Assembly (NCBI RefSeq): GCF_965263005.1
Contig: NZ_OZ253579.1
Span: 2,046,001 to 2,110,000 of the forward strand
DNA: 64,000 nucleotides
Direction: 5' to 3'
Source: Rariloculus sp965263005
GTDB lineage: Bacteria > Pseudomonadota > Gammaproteobacteria > Steroidobacterales > Rariloculaceae
The notes under the pieces are model-generated. The model was not told where the DNA came from. It was given only the letters and a program-made list of their open reading frames with translations, and made no database searches. Within the stretch, counting starts at the first letter, position 1. The number at the start of each line of letters is the position of its first letter. Below, one piece after another: positions 8,394 to 17,025 of the stretch. Made by a program: the position numbers and the translations under genes.

Positions 8394-9965
8394 CTAGTCG
8401 GAGCCGATGAGCGAGCGCAGCAACGCAGCCGTGCTGTCACGGACGACGCCTTCGCGGCCCGAGAAGCCGAATCCGCCAGCCAGCCCCAAAGCCGTGTCGA
8501 GCGGCGTGAAGCCGTTGCTGTCTTTCGCGGTGAGATTCGCACCTCGAGCGGTGAGGGCGGTAACGACGTCGTCGTAACCCTGCAGTGCCGCGCCGTGCAT
8601 CGCGGTGCGGCCGCGCGAATCCTCCGCGTTGATGTCGAGGCCCTGCTCGAGCAGGATATCGATCGCTTCGATGGCTTGCGCCTGGGTCTTGTAGCGCCCG
8701 GTCGTGTCCTGTTCCGTGGTGCCGACGCCTGCCGCGAGCATCATTGCATTGACACCCCGGTCCGTCGCCAGCGTCGGATCGGCGCCGTGCTCGAGCAGCA
8801 GGCGCATCGCCGGGATGTCGCCGGCCTTGGCCGCGCGCAGCAGCGCGGTCGTGCCCCCGCGGAGCACCGTGTCGTTGCCGCGGTCGAGCTTGGCCCGATA
8901 AGGCGCCTGTTCATCGAGCCGGACGTTCGCATCGGCGCCGCGCTCGAGCAGCATTCGCATGACGTCGAGCGCCGTATGCTCGTTGCCGAGCACGTCCGGC
9001 GCCGGTCGATTCGACTTCGGCATCGTGTTGAAATCAGTGGCCGCGTAAAGGGCGCTGCGCCCGGTGTCATCGACGAGGTTGGGATCCGTTCCGGCCTCGA
9101 CCAGCGCGGCGGCGACGTCGTAGTGGCCGTTTATCAGGGCCGAGAGGACGGGGCTGATGCCGTCCGGCGTCGTCATATCGACATCGGCGCCCGCGTCAAT
9201 GAGCACTCCGATGCAGCCGAGGCAACCTTCGCGGGCCGCGAACAGCAGCGGCGTCATGCCGCCTGGCGGCATCCACTTGGCGCGCGGCTCCGCCGTTCGC
9301 TGTCGTTCCCATTCCTCGACGTTCGAACGCGCGTTGACGTCGGCGCCGGCCTCAAGCAGCTTTTTCACCATGGCGGGATGGCCCTGCGCCGCCGCCCACA
9401 TCAACGCGGTTTGGCCGTGCCATCCCTCGCGGGCATCAACTTCCGCGCCGCGCTCGAGCAGGACGGCTGCGGCCTCGACATCGCCCGTGCGCGCGGCCGT
9501 CATGAGCACGGTCTCGCCTTCGCCGCCGATCTCGTTCGCCTGCGCGCCCGCGTCGAGCAGCAGTTCGATCATGCGCGCGCTGCCGTTGACTGCAGCCAGA
9601 TGAAGGGGTGTCAGACCGTAACGGTTCGCGGCGGATGCGTCGGCGCCGGCCTCGACGAGCCGCTCGGCGAGATCGCGATCATCGTGCTGAACCGCCCAGT
9701 GCAGCGCCGTCGTGCCGTCAGGCTCCGTGGCGCCTGGGTCCGCCTGCTCCGCGAGCAGTGCGAACGCCGCCCCCCTGTCGCCCGACTTGACTGCGGTGAC
9801 GAGAGGGGCTGTTTGCGCGAAGGCGACGCCGACGGCGAACGCAGCCATCGCCGCGATTCCGGTTCGAACGAATAAAGCCGCGCTCATGGCCCAGGTTCCC
9901 AAACGCTTGCCGGGCACATGCCTGACACTCATCCTGCCCACCCTGAATCCGGTGTTGTTTGACAT
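8394..9965 (-). CDS. secreted ankyrin-repeat protein
   Basis: The 523-residue protein has an export signal (hydrophobic stretch at about residues 28-50 ending VAFAQ) followed by roughly ten ankyrin repeats with the usual TALHWA / TPLHLAA / LLxxGAD pattern across residues 65-510. It should act as a periplasmic or outer-surface protein-binding scaffold. The start at 9965 lies 9 bases after the stop of the DUF1552 gene; a second ATG at 9932 has a better ribosome site and is also possible. The tight spacing indicates a functional unit with the DUF1552 protein. Partner unknown. Confidence 0.85.
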   Translation of the reverse strand: MSNNTGFRVGRMSVRHVPGKRLGTWAMSAALFVRTGIAAMAAFAVGVAFAQTAPLVTAVKSGDRGAAFALLAEQADPGATEPDGTTALHWAVQHDDRDLAERLVEAGADASAANRYGLTPLHLAAVNGSARMIELLLDAGAQANEIGGEGETVLMTAARTGDVEAAAVLLERGAEVDAREGWHGQTALMWAAAQGHPAMVKKLLEAGADVNARSNVEEWERQRTAEPRAKWMPPGGMTPLLFAAREGCLGCIGVLIDAGADVDMTTPDGISPVLSALINGHYDVAAALVEAGTDPNLVDDTGRSALYAATDFNTMPKSNRPAPDVLGNEHTALDVMRMLLERGADANVRLDEQAPYRAKLDRGNDTVLRGGTTALLRAAKAGDIPAMRLLLEHGADPTLATDRGVNAMMLAAGVGTTEQDTTGRYKTQAQAIEAIDILLEQGLDINAEDSRGRTAMHGAALQGYDDVVTALTARGANLTAKDSNGFTPLDTALGLAGGFGFSGREGVVRDSTAALLRSLIGSD

Positions 9966-9974
9966 GCAGGGCTG

Positions 9975-11294
9975 CTAGATCTCCGCGATCGTGTCCGTGC
10001 TGTCGCCCAGGCTCTCGATCGGCACATCCGTCTTGTGGAGCATCGTCAGCAGCAGGTTGGTCATCGGCGTGTGGTCGACGCATTTGACGTGCTGGCCGCC
10101 GTTCATTCGGCCCCGGCCTCCGACGACGACGTTCGGCAGCGGGAAATGATCGTGCTGGTTGCTGTTGCTCATGTTGCTGCCGTACAGAATCAGCGAGTGG
10201 TCGAGCAGCGAACCGTCACCGTCCGGGATCGCGTCGAGCTTGTCGAGAAATCTCGCGAACAATCCGACGTGATATGTCTGGATGCGCGCATTCATGGCGA
10301 TTTTCTCGGCACGATTCTGATGGTGGGATACGGCGTGGTGACCTTCGGCCACGCCGGCCTGCGTATAGGTGCGGTTGCTGAGTTCGCGCGCCATCATGAA
10401 CGTGAACACGCGCGTGATATCCGCCTGGTAGGCGAGCGCGAGCAGGTCGAACATCATGTCAACGTGGTCTTCGTACTCGAACGGGATGCCGGCCGGTGCT
10501 TCGGGGATGACGAGATCGCGGTTCGCTTCGATCTGCGCTTCGGCACGCTCGAGCCGCCGTTCGATTTCCCGGACGCCTTCGAGATAAAGACCCAACATTT
10601 GGCGGTCGTGAGCACCGAGCGTCCGCTGCAGGGACTTCGTTTGCTGGCTCAGAGCGTCCAGGATGCTGGTGTCCTCGCGGGCACGGGCGAGTCTCGCCTC
10701 GATGCTGCCGCCCTGGCCGAACATCCGCTCGAACACCTTGCGTGGATTGATCTCCATCGGCATCGGCGTCGTGGGCGTTCGCCACGACAGCGTGTTCATG
10801 TAGATGCAGCCGTAGTCTCTGTCGCAGGCGCCGATCAGCCCGGAGTGATCCTCGGTCGCAAGCTCCATTGATGGCAGCATCGTATCCTGGCCGATGGCGG
10901 TCGCGGCGATCTGGTCGGCCGTCACGCCAGCATAGGCGTCGACACCTTGCGTGGGCTTGGGCCGCACGCCGCTGAGCCATGTCGTCGGGCTCAGGGAATG
11001 CACGGCCGTCGAGTCTGCAGCCCGATGGTGCAGCCCGCTGACGATGTTAAGGCGTTCGCGGTACGGCTCTAGCGGTTCGAGCGTTGGCTTGAACGTGAAG
11101 TCCCCGCCGACCTCGTCGGGTGTCCAGCGGTCGAAGATTGCGCCATGCGGCACGTAGACGAACCCGAGTCGCTGGGTCGAAGCGCTCGATTGCGCGAATG
11201 CGGGAACCATTGCATCCATGAGCGGCAATGCGAGGGTCGTGCCGAGGCCGCGCAGAAAAGTGCGGCGCGGCAAGTGTTTCTGCGTGATGAACAT
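9975..11294 (-). CDS. DUF1552 secreted protein (Tat signal)
   Basis: A 439-residue protein starting MFITQKHLPRRTFLRG, a twin-arginine export signal followed by a hydrophobic stretch and PAFAQS cleavage region. The mature part shows DUF1552 hallmarks: FVYVPHGAIFDRWTP, and a C-terminal LDHSLILYGSNMSNSNQHDHFPLPNVVVGG block resembling alkaline-phosphatase-superfamily DUF1501/1552 proteins. The frame extends far upstream through low-complexity repeats, but the Tat motif fixes the start at the ATG at 11294. DUF1552 genes usually sit beside DUF1592/DUF1588 cytochrome-like genes; here only the ankyrin protein follows. Function unknown. Confidence 0.85.
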   Translation of the reverse strand: MFITQKHLPRRTFLRGLGTTLALPLMDAMVPAFAQSSASTQRLGFVYVPHGAIFDRWTPDEVGGDFTFKPTLEPLEPYRERLNIVSGLHHRAADSTAVHSLSPTTWLSGVRPKPTQGVDAYAGVTADQIAATAIGQDTMLPSMELATEDHSGLIGACDRDYGCIYMNTLSWRTPTTPMPMEINPRKVFERMFGQGGSIEARLARAREDTSILDALSQQTKSLQRTLGAHDRQMLGLYLEGVREIERRLERAEAQIEANRDLVIPEAPAGIPFEYEDHVDMMFDLLALAYQADITRVFTFMMARELSNRTYTQAGVAEGHHAVSHHQNRAEKIAMNARIQTYHVGLFARFLDKLDAIPDGDGSLLDHSLILYGSNMSNSNQHDHFPLPNVVVGGRGRMNGGQHVKCVDHTPMTNLLLTMLHKTDVPIESLGDSTDTIAEI

Positions 11295-11415
11295 AAGTGT
11301 TTCCGTCCGCTCCGTCGCCTGTTTCGCGCTCGCTAGGCAGCTAAACGGGGACTCGTCAACAAGCATTTGAAACCAAGGTGAATTAAAACAGAACGGGCTA
11401 TCCGCGGCAACGCAC

Positions 11416-11535
11416 GCGGATACGCTTCTGACACCGCTCCCGGATACGCTCGCGGTACCGCTTGCGGATACATTCCTGGCACCGCTCACGGGTACGCTCC
11501 TGGCAGCGCTCGGGGATACGCTCGCGGGACCGCTC
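11416..11535. repeat. array of ten degenerate 12-bp tandem repeats
   Basis: Ten consecutive 12-base units resembling GCGGATACGCTC alternate with units like CTGGCACCGCTC, giving a higher-order 24-base pattern. Examples: 11416-11427, 11440-11451, 11464-11475, 11512-11523. Every unit ends in a variant of CGCTC/CGCTT/CATTC. In the plus frame the array reads as an eight-residue pattern A-D-T-L-x-x-P-L. Confidence 0.85.
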
Positions 11536-11599
11536 GGGGCTGTCATGCATGGTCTGGATCGTGGGTCCGCGGCAGTGAAATCAACGTCGCCAAATCGGC

Positions 11600-11661
11600 C
11601 GGCCTGGCGCGCTTGCGGGCGTTGCGCGGCCGGCCTGGCGTGCTCGCGGGCGTTGCGCGGC
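11600..11661. repeat. 31-bp tandem duplication
   Basis: Two adjacent 31-base units (11600-11630 and 11631-11661) differ at only two positions; a short partial third unit follows. The units are GC-rich and lie in the same intergenic region as the 12-bp array. Confidence 0.8.
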
Positions 11662-11849
11662 CAGCCTCGTGCGCGGTTGATCATGCGGCCCGGCGTACAG
11701 CCCGATGTACAGCCCGGCACGAGTCTGGCGTGCGGTTGGCGTTTCGATGACGGGAGCTTATCATCGGGACCGACTCGGGTCGGCATCATGGTTCGGGTCA
11801 CCGTGCCGGCAGCCCGCGGCATCGATAAGGCCCGCGGAACGGAAGGACA

Positions 11850-12215
11850 ATGAGAAATCAAATTCGTTTGCTCGTCTGCTGCGCGTTCGCGGGGCTGACG
11901 ATCCAGGCGTGGGCTCACCACTCGGCGGCCCAGTTCGACTTCGGCAATCGTGTGCCCGTCATGGGCACGGTCAAGCTGATCGAAGTGCGCAATCCTCACA
12001 TCAAGCTCATTCTCGATGTGCGCGACGACGCCGGTCAGACGAAGGAAATCGAATTCGAAGGTCACAGCCGCAACAACGTCTTTCGTCGAGGCTGGCGGCC
12101 AAACTCGGTCGGGGTCGGCGACGAGGTCACGATCGAAATAGCGCCGCTTCGCGACGGCAGCGGCGAAGGCGGCTATATCACGGCGTTCCAGCTCGCCGAC
12201 GGCACGGGATTCTGA
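11850..12215 (+). CDS. DUF6152 secreted protein (copy 1 of 3)
   Basis: A 121-residue exported protein with a signal peptide ending AWAHHS and a small beta-barrel-like domain. Typical of DUF6152: HHSAAQFDFG after the signal, the GTV..VRNPHI strand, and the NNVFRRGWRPNSVGVGDEVTIE block. The function of the family is unknown. Two paralogues lie at 36510-36905 and 56205-56600, each beside a secreted protein of another uncharacterised family. Here the next gene downstream is a beta-propeller protein. The ATG at 11850 overlaps the end of a GGAAGGACA ribosome site region. Confidence 0.8.
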   Translation: MRNQIRLLVCCAFAGLTIQAWAHHSAAQFDFGNRVPVMGTVKLIEVRNPHIKLILDVRDDAGQTKEIEFEGHSRNNVFRRGWRPNSVGVGDEVTIEIAPLRDGSGEGGYITAFQLADGTGF

Positions 12216-12318
12216 ATCAGCGGCGCGACGCCGAGCGCGTGGCCTTCGTCTGGACGAAGCAAGCTTTGTGAAAGTGTTGTCTTCGCCGCGTCGGCGCGTC
12301 TACGTGAGGAGACATGTG

Positions 12319-14280
12319 ATGCGACTCAAGTTTGCGGCGCTCGTCGCATCGTTCTACGGAGCCGGCCTGTTCAGCGGCCCCGCGCCTGCTCAACCTGGCC
12401 AGGATCAGCAAGGCGGCGGAGACGGGGCACAAGCGCTGTGCACGGACCCCGCGCTCGCCAATCCCGTCGCGTGCGTGCCGATCACCTACGATACGTTCGA
12501 CATCCCGTTCGCATTGATGCCGGGCGCGCGCGTCGATGCCCTGGGCAACGTCGATCCCACTTCGTCACCTGAGGACGCGCACGCGGGGGCGTTCGTCGCC
12601 GCCGAGCAGCTTGGTCTCTTCGGCAACTTCGAATGGCTGCACTGGCTGCCCACGGTGCCGTCAGTCAGGGATACCGAGACCGGTGAGTGGTCAGGCGGAG
12701 ACCTCGACGGCTTTCCCACGGGCTGGGGCTCGACGGGTCTTGGCATCGCCGGCGACTGCCTGTTCTGGGGCAGGAGCAATTCCACGAACACGACGGGTCC
12801 CGGCGTGACCCGGGACGTCAGGATCTTCAGGATCCAGCCCGATCCCGAGAACGATCCACCGGTCGAGATCGGGACGATGCCCCAGTTGATGACACCCGAC
12901 GCGCAGACGGCCGTGCGCGACCGTGAATTGCGCCCCTACAACTACACGTCGACCGACGGGGTGGAGCGTATGCTCATGGTCCGCGCGGCTGCCACGGGGA
13001 CCGGCGGCGACGTGATCACCTATACCGTGGACCCCGAGAGCTGTCTGCCGCTCGACGACGGTGCCAAGGCAGCCGGCGTGCTCGCACATGAGTTCTATCT
13101 ATGGCACGACCCTGACAACCCGAACCGTTTCGTCGTCGCCTCGCAGACGTACGGCTCACAGCCGGAAGACCTCATCTTCACGGCCATCACGGACGAGAAC
13201 ACCGGGGAGGTGCTCGACGAGCCGATGTTCCTCGCTTCGTTCACGCTGGAGGAGATTGGCGGTCCGATCCGCGATGAGGTTCCCGACGAGACGGGCCTTT
13301 ATTCTGACGGTCGCTTCTTCGACTACAGTCACCTTAGCGACCTACGGGGCCGCCCCGGCGCCTCGCAGCGCACCCAGGGCAACGACCTGCACTCCGGTAC
13401 GCTGTCCGACGACGGCGAGCGCTTCTATGCCGGCGGCGGCACAGCCGGCATGTACATATTGAACACGGCGCTCATCGCGAACAGCACGAACGCCGAACTC
13501 GCAGCCGGCAGCGTCTGCAACCGCACGTCGACCAAAGCCTGGGTCGACGGCGAGATTGGCGGGCTGATCGACGTTGCAATGCTTCCCGAGGTCGCGAACG
13601 ATTGCGCACACCCGGTGCTCAACTCCGATCCCGGCGTCCTCGGGATGCTCGCGTCGGAAATTTCCGACCAGATGAAGCTCGTGCGCTACACGCGGCTCGA
13701 GGAACGGTCGCGCTTCGACTTCGCACCGCCGTTCGTGGCAGCGGTCGGCGTTCATAGCGCGATCCCCGTGCCGAACCGGCCGTCGCTGTCGCGCGCCAAC
13801 GCCGCCGAAAGGCCGGCCTACGTCGCGATTACCGAGGAATGGCCGTTCGGTCCGTGCCCGGAGCGAAGCTTCAGAATCATCGACATCCGGTCGGAGATCA
13901 GCCCGATGATGATCGGAGGCCACGCGATGTCCGACAGTCTGATCGAGAACTGCCTTGCGCAGCCCGTCCCGCCGGGGTCGACGATACGGCCGATGATGCA
14001 CGCGCACAATCCGACCGTGCTCGAGAATCTCGTCTTCGTCAACTGGCTCGGTCACGGCATTCGCGCGATCGATATCTCAAACCCCTTCAACCCGCGGGAG
14101 GTCGGCCACGCGAGGCCTGTCCCGTGGGGCGACATCATGACCTACCCCGACATCCACAACGGGTTGATCTACGTCGGCGACAACCATACGGGGCTGCATG
14201 TTTTGAGGTACACCGGACCGCGCGCCGACGAAGTGCCGCAGGACGCCATCTATTCGTCGAACCGCACGAGCCCGCACTGA
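12319..14280 (+). CDS. secreted LVIVD-type beta-propeller protein
   Basis: A 653-residue exported protein, probably a beta-propeller. The ATG at 12319 is chosen because AGGAG sits eight bases upstream and the protein then begins with a clean signal peptide (MRLKFAALVASFYGAG...PAPAQ); a GTG at 12268 would add an arginine-rich tail. The C-terminal part has LVIVD-like repeats (NLVFVNWLGHGIRAIDISNPFNPREVGHARP and GLIYVGDNHTGLHVLRYTG). His-rich motifs (MMHAHNP, YPDIHNG) may bind metal. The family is widespread in bacteria with no firm biochemical role. Likely co-transcribed with the DUF6152 gene 103 bases upstream. Confidence 0.7.
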   Translation: MRLKFAALVASFYGAGLFSGPAPAQPGQDQQGGGDGAQALCTDPALANPVACVPITYDTFDIPFALMPGARVDALGNVDPTSSPEDAHAGAFVAAEQLGLFGNFEWLHWLPTVPSVRDTETGEWSGGDLDGFPTGWGSTGLGIAGDCLFWGRSNSTNTTGPGVTRDVRIFRIQPDPENDPPVEIGTMPQLMTPDAQTAVRDRELRPYNYTSTDGVERMLMVRAAATGTGGDVITYTVDPESCLPLDDGAKAAGVLAHEFYLWHDPDNPNRFVVASQTYGSQPEDLIFTAITDENTGEVLDEPMFLASFTLEEIGGPIRDEVPDETGLYSDGRFFDYSHLSDLRGRPGASQRTQGNDLHSGTLSDDGERFYAGGGTAGMYILNTALIANSTNAELAAGSVCNRTSTKAWVDGEIGGLIDVAMLPEVANDCAHPVLNSDPGVLGMLASEISDQMKLVRYTRLEERSRFDFAPPFVAAVGVHSAIPVPNRPSLSRANAAERPAYVAITEEWPFGPCPERSFRIIDIRSEISPMMIGGHAMSDSLIENCLAQPVPPGSTIRPMMHAHNPTVLENLVFVNWLGHGIRAIDISNPFNPREVGHARPVPWGDIMTYPDIHNGLIYVGDNHTGLHVLRYTGPRADEVPQDAIYSSNRTSPH

Positions 14281-14416
14281 TCGGAAGGTTGCGGCGACGG
14301 TGCCCAACGCACGTCACGGGGTGGGCACTCGATCTCCCTGCGGCCCGTCTCGGAGCTTGCGGCCGAGCGCGAAGAGCCATTAAGGTCCCGGTTGGGGGCG
14401 GAACAGGAGACCTGTC

Positions 14417-15046
14417 ATGCGATCGAAGCCGATAGCACTGGCCGTCGCCGCTCTCGTCGGCGGCCTGATAAGCTCGGGCGCCGCAGCCCAACCGGCAGGC
14501 GCTCCCGCATCGTCTGCCGAGGCGGTCGTTGAGCCGCTGTTCAATGCCGAGGATTTGCGCTTCCTGCAGCACATGATCGTTCACCACGAGCAGGCCGTCG
14601 TCATGTCGTTGCTCGCGCCCGAGCGTTCGGATCGGCAGGAGTTCGTTCGTTTCGCCGACTATGTCAAGAGGGCGCAGGCCGCCGAGATCGGATTGATGCA
14701 GTCGCTGCTCGACCTTGCCGCCGAGCGCGGCCTGGAACTGCCGGATGATCATCCACACGGCGACCCGCCCATGGCCGGCATGCTTTCGTCCGCGCAGATG
14801 GACGCGCTGGCCGAGGCGAGCGGTGCCGAGTTCGAACGGCTCTGGCTCGAGGGCATGATCTATCACCACCAGGGCGCGCTGGACATGTCGCATGTGCAGC
14901 AACGGCAGCAATTGGCCGATGGGCGCCGCCCCTACGGTCTCGGCGTGCTGGTCGAGGAAATCATCGTCGAGCAGCGTGCCGAGATTACGAAGATGCGCGC
15001 GTGGCTCGACGACTGGGGGCTCGCGAGCGAGCCCCGGCGCGACTGA
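14417..15046 (+). CDS. DUF305 exported protein
   Basis: A 209-residue protein with a signal peptide (to about residue 24, SSGAAAQ) and two DUF305 half-repeats, each with the family His signature: FLQHMIVHHEQAVVMS (near residue 50) and LEGMIYHHQGALDMS (near residue 150). DUF305 is a ferritin-like helical domain; the His/Met-rich helices suggest metal binding, often linked to copper handling, but that is inference. GGAGA precedes the ATG at proper spacing. No copper-export genes are adjacent. Confidence 0.85.
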   Translation: MRSKPIALAVAALVGGLISSGAAAQPAGAPASSAEAVVEPLFNAEDLRFLQHMIVHHEQAVVMSLLAPERSDRQEFVRFADYVKRAQAAEIGLMQSLLDLAAERGLELPDDHPHGDPPMAGMLSSAQMDALAEASGAEFERLWLEGMIYHHQGALDMSHVQQRQQLADGRRPYGLGVLVEEIIVEQRAEITKMRAWLDDWGLASEPRRD

Positions 15047-15106
15047 GTCTAGCCCGCTACTGCGGCGGACCGGCGGCCGCAGTAGAAGATCGGTGAGCTA
15101 CGCGGG

Positions 15107-15754
15107 CTACCGGAGCGGTTCGAGCTCGGGCTCAATGCCTTCCGGCAACGGATACTCGTCCACGTTGAGCACTAACGACACCAGGCCGTAGTAACCCACG
15201 GTGCCGATCACGTCGACGACGCCGCGCTCGCCGAGCGCATCGATAGCAACGTCGAACGTCGCATCGCTGACACGATGATCGCTCAGTAGCTCGGCACAGA
15301 AATCGTAGACGGCCTGTTCGTCCGCCTGCATCGATTCGGGACGCCGGCCTGCCGCGATCGCAGCGACTATCGCAGGGTCGAGCCCCGCCGAAAGCGCCGC
15401 GTTCTTGTGCGCGTACCACTCGTAATGCGCCGTCCAGTGGCGTGCCGTCATGATGATGGCCAACTCGCGCAGTGTGGCGGGCAACGATGAGTTGAATCGG
15501 ACGTAAGCCCCGAGGGCTTGCGCGAGGTCGCCCAGCTCGGGGCTGCGCAGCAGCGTGTTGAACGGTCCGCTCACGGCCGTTCTCGGTCCGGCGAGAATGT
15601 TCTCGGCCATGGTCTTCTGGGCCGGGGTCATTTCCTCGTAGGTCAGCGGCCGGAAACGGTTGCCGACGAGATTGAGGTTGGAGAAATCGGGATCCTGGGC
15701 GCCGGCCGCAGCCGCCATTCCAAGCACTGTCGCGAAGAGCACTGATCGTTGCAT
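15107..15754 (-). CDS. exported carboxymuconolactone-decarboxylase/AhpD-like protein
   Basis: A 215-residue protein with a signal peptide (MQRSVLFATVLGMAAAAGAQ) and a CMD/AhpD-type helical domain. The family core RELAIIMTARHWTAHYEWYAHKNAALSAGLDPAIVAAIAAGRRP is clear. The usual redox pair CxxC is replaced (ARHWTAHYEW), so thiol peroxidase activity is unlikely. The start at 15754 is chosen because the longer open frame upstream runs through repeat copy A. The substrate is unknown. Confidence 0.78.
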   Translation of the reverse strand: MQRSVLFATVLGMAAAAGAQDPDFSNLNLVGNRFRPLTYEEMTPAQKTMAENILAGPRTAVSGPFNTLLRSPELGDLAQALGAYVRFNSSLPATLRELAIIMTARHWTAHYEWYAHKNAALSAGLDPAIVAAIAAGRRPESMQADEQAVYDFCAELLSDHRVSDATFDVAIDALGERGVVDVIGTVGYYGLVSLVLNVDEYPLPEGIEPELEPLR

Positions 15755-15827
15755 GGCTGGTCCGTCCTCGTGTATCTGGTGAACCAACGATGATAGTCGC
15801 TGGCTCGCGACATGGCGACGGCGGCAG

Positions 15828-15985
15828 CAGCCCGAGGCAAAAGCCCCGCATCGCACCGAGACCTCCGAGGCGTCCGCCCGGCATTGCGCGAGGAGCGAGA
15901 ACATCGGGAATATCTGAGCGCCGAGCAACGTCGCCGGGCGGGATGCATCGGCGGTCGAGTGCAGCGGAACTCTTGCTGCGGGCTG
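15828..15985 (-). repeat. 158-bp interspersed repeat, copy A (diverged)
   Basis: A full-length but diverged copy with the reverse orientation to copy E. Its ends are cagcccgaggcaaaagcc and a mutated inverted partner ending cgggctg. It fills the gap between the AhpD-like gene and the 3' end of the acetylxylan-esterase-like gene, whose stop (15991) lies five bases away. Confidence 0.8.
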
Positions 15986-15990
15986 CCGGG

Positions 15991-16977
15991 TCACCCTGGG
16001 CTCGAGTGGCCCAGCAAGGTTCGGACCTGCCGCGCTTCGTCCCCGAAATCGGCGGGAAGTCTGCTGCTCAGGTAACCCAGCCACTCATCGTGAAACGCCT
16101 GCCAGCGCGTCTCAAGGGGATCGTCGGAATGACTGACCGGCAATAGTCGTACTTCGAGCGGGCAACGCATGTGATTGACGAGGGCGAGCACGGTCCGTGA
16201 AGGCACCACGTCGTCGTCCAGTCCGATACCGACCAGCGCAGGCGCCCTGATGAGCGGGGCAAAATTCAGGGTATCGAAATACCTCAGTGTTTCCATCGCC
16301 TCATCGTGCCGCCAACGAAACTTTTCCACGTATTGCCTGAGCTGGAGCGCCGAGCCTCCCAAGCCCAGCCGGCGCCGCTCCTCGGTCCAACCGAACGTCG
16401 GTTGACCCAGAACCACAAAGTCGGCGTCGCGGCTCATCGCGGCGGCCATGAGCGCCAGGGCTCCGCCGAAGCTGAAGCCGTAGAAGGCGAGCGTCCCGAA
16501 GTCGCCTTCGAGCAGTTCCATGGCGACCTGGACCGACTGCAGGAAGTCGGCGACCGCGCCGCGCAGGATACTGGTAGCCGGAGACTCGATCCCGGTGAGC
16601 AAATAACCGAACTCGGAAACGCTGACTGCGGCTGCCGAGCGGCCGGCTCCGCGGGCGTCGAAGCCGAGCACGTTGAGGCCCAGGCGGGCCCATTCGATCT
16701 GCAGTTCGTAGCGGTCTTCGTAGCCGTGGGCGTGCACCACCAGCGGGCGCGACCGCCCCGAAACCGGCCGCAACAGATAGCCGTGAATGCGAACCCCGCC
16801 GAACGACGTATATACGAGCCGCTGCAGCTGGAGGCCGTCATCCGGGGCCTGCACCGTTACAATGTCGATTTCCGGCGCGATAGCCGCAAGTTCGGCCACC
16901 GTGGAATCCCAGAAACCAAGGAAACCCGGCGGCCTGTAAGTGTTGAGCTTGAAGCGCTCTAGGCCCTTGACCGGCAT
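15991..16977 (-). CDS. alpha/beta hydrolase, acetylxylan esterase (AXE1)-like
   Basis: A 328-residue hydrolase without an obvious signal peptide, so probably cytoplasmic. AXE1-type features: RPLVVHAHGYEDR, GLNVLGFDARGAGRS, the nucleophile elbow FYGFSFGGALAL, acid GIGLDDDVVP and histidine PVSHSDDP near the C-terminus. AXE1 enzymes deacetylate xylo-oligosaccharides or cephalosporins, but family-level calls are loose, so only an ester hydrolase is claimed. The start at 16977 (MPVKGLERFKLNTYRPPGF) matches the family N-terminus; longer frames add unrelated residues. It diverges from the cNMP-acyltransferase gene 48 bases away. Confidence 0.78.
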   Translation of the reverse strand: MPVKGLERFKLNTYRPPGFLGFWDSTVAELAAIAPEIDIVTVQAPDDGLQLQRLVYTSFGGVRIHGYLLRPVSGRSRPLVVHAHGYEDRYELQIEWARLGLNVLGFDARGAGRSAAAVSVSEFGYLLTGIESPATSILRGAVADFLQSVQVAMELLEGDFGTLAFYGFSFGGALALMAAAMSRDADFVVLGQPTFGWTEERRRLGLGGSALQLRQYVEKFRWRHDEAMETLRYFDTLNFAPLIRAPALVGIGLDDDVVPSRTVLALVNHMRCPLEVRLLPVSHSDDPLETRWQAFHDEWLGYLSSRLPADFGDEARQVRTLLGHSSPG

Positions 16978-17025
16978 CTGGGTTGACGACGTGCGCGCTG
17001 GCACGCTTCCTGCGGTACTGGCTGA

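Larger units (their letters stand above)
11295..11849. other. divergent intergenic region rich in tandem repeats
   Basis: A 555-base gap between the divergent DUF1552 and DUF6152 genes. It holds a 12-bp repeat array (11416-11535), a 31-bp tandem duplication (11600-11661) and two GTACAGCCCG units 12 bases apart (11695-11716). Open frames exist on both strands only because the repeats lack stops; the plus frame through the array has no usable start codon before 11545. Considered non-coding. Confidence 0.6.

Noticed and set aside
11416..11535. CRISPR array
   Set aside because: Units are adjacent, 12 bases long and degenerate, with no spacers and no cas genes nearby.
11294..12065. Long minus-strand open frame upstream of the DUF1552 start, giving an apparent 696-residue protein
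   Set aside because: The added residues come from the 12-bp and 31-bp repeats and are low complexity; the twin-arginine signal fixes the start at 11294.
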